Source: Coriobacteriaceae bacterium
GTDB lineage: Bacteria; Actinomycetota; Coriobacteriia; Coriobacteriales; Coriobacteriaceae
Length of the DNA: 16,742 nucleotides
Direction of reading: 5' to 3'
NCBI GenBank assembly: GCA_902362275.1
Contig: CABIWB010000011.1
Location: 17,087-33,828 of the forward strand
This document shows positions 16,251 to 16,742 of this stretch, piece by piece. How positions within the stretch are numbered: the first letter of the stretch is position 1; every line of letters begins with the position of its first letter. Below the pieces are notes generated by a model that worked only from the letters and a program-made list of their open reading frames with translations, did not search any database and was not told where the DNA came from. Position numbers and translations under genes: made by a program.

Positions 16251-16301
16251 TTGATAAGCGGAATGGCTGGTGACATAAATATATCCCAGTTTGGGATATA
16301 T
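16251..16301 (+). promoter_or_regulatory. Promoter and HipB-like operator of the small XRE gene
   Basis: ATATATCCCA (16279-16288) and TGGGATATAT (16292-16301) form a perfect 10-bp inverted repeat with a 3-nt spacer; its core reads TATCC-N7-GGATA, close to the HipB operator TATCC-N8-GGATA. Upstream, -35 TTGATA (16251-16256) is 17 nt from -10 CATAAA (16274-16279), with an extended TG (16271-16272). The start site would lie inside the palindrome, as expected for autorepression. It may also control the divergent membrane protein. Confidence 0.72.
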
Positions 16302-16305
16302 CAAA

Positions 16306-16569
16306 ATGGAATATAGCGTAAACGGCATGAACGTTGATGCTAACAGGACATGCGGAAAATGCCTTTCCCAGATTCGTCGGGAGCAAGGTATCACTCAGGT
16401 TGAACTCGCAAAGAAACTGGGGGTACCTCAGTCGTTCATCTCAAAGGTCGAGACCGGGGAACGTAGCCTTAGGGTTTATGAGCAGTTTGTCTATGCGGAT
16501 GCACTCGGAATTACTGTTGAGACGCTAGTACGTAAACTTGGGGCTGTTTTGAGTAGCGAAGATAATTAG
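16306..16569 (+). CDS. Small XRE-family helix-turn-helix regulator
   Basis: An 87-residue protein that is almost wholly an XRE/Cro-CI helix-turn-helix (about 19-70): LSQIRREQGITQVELAKKLG, then VPQSFISKVETGERSLR and LGITVETLVRKL. It probably binds the palindrome just upstream. The ATG at 16306 has no Shine-Dalgarno and lies about 20 nt after the predicted transcription start, so the mRNA may be nearly leaderless; ATG 16327 is an alternative. No HipA-like or other toxin gene follows within the 170 nt left in the window. Its target is likely its own promoter and perhaps the divergent membrane protein. Confidence 0.82.
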   Translation: MEYSVNGMNVDANRTCGKCLSQIRREQGITQVELAKKLGVPQSFISKVETGERSLRVYEQFVYADALGITVETLVRKLGAVLSSEDN

Positions 16570-16742
16570 ATGACGCCACGCATCGATCATCAATTAGAAA
16601 TTAAAACAGAGCTATAGGGCGAATGAGATGCTGGGAAGTGCGCCTTTATCAAATAGAAGCTAAAAAATCAGCCCGGCGACTTTCCAGAGCGTAGGTCCCT
16701 GTGGCCGCCGCCAGTGAAGTTAACGTAGGGGAGGCCAGAGGC

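Noticed and set aside
16570..16742. HipA-like toxin gene after the HipB-like regulator
   Set aside because: No open frame with HipA features is present in the remaining bases; it could only begin beyond the window.

Overview
The window looks like a chromosomal piece of a fermentative, anaerobic, fairly high-GC Gram-positive bacterium. Codon use, the pyruvate formate-lyase (PFL) sequences and the gene mix suggest the Coriobacteriia, most like Collinsella. That assignment is inference from recognised protein style, not a database match. I see no rRNA, tRNA, CRISPR array or insertion sequence. Nearly all genes are on the plus strand; only one, near the right end, is on the minus strand.

Left part (1-2790): a structured leader, then pyruvate formate-lyase encoded as two separate polypeptides. 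A 683-residue catalytic core carries the Cys-Cys pair, and a separate 83-residue protein carries the glycyl radical Gly. They are separated by 85 nt holding a perfect 10-bp inverted repeat, and followed by a large nested hairpin of about 130 nt. The activating enzyme pflA lies 7 kb downstream (9856-10674).

Middle (2872-8549): a sucrose/beta-fructoside cassette sits between the pfl pieces and pflA. It has a LacI-family regulator, a divergent GH32 hydrolase, a PTS EIIBC transporter without EIIA, and a canonical GH32 sucrose-6-phosphate hydrolase. Four copies of an 18-bp motif, one upstream of the regulator and three upstream of the first hydrolase, look like the operators of the LacI protein and overlap good promoters. 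Imported, phosphorylated sugar would feed glycolysis and so the PFL reaction. A DegV-family fatty-acid-binding protein follows, then pflA.

Housekeeping stretch (10675-13505): a REP-like hairpin, a membrane-anchored beta-lactamase-fold serine hydrolase, MTA/SAH nucleosidase (mtnN), and the ribosome-assembly GTPase engB.

Right part (13542-16742): an AT-richer accessory region. An 18-bp perfect inverted repeat, each arm itself a palindromic operator, sits between engB and a two-gene toxin-antitoxin-like pair: a DUF3990 (ADP-ribosyltransferase-like) protein overlapping by 35 nt a protein with a C-terminal XRE helix-turn-helix. After a terminator comes a divergent pair: a minus-strand membrane protein with cysteine-rich repeats, and a small XRE regulator whose promoter contains a perfect HipB-like palindrome. 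The last 170 bases after the regulator show no gene I can support. The strongest leads for something undescribed are the two-polypeptide PFL and the DUF3990/HTH pair with its double-palindrome control region.
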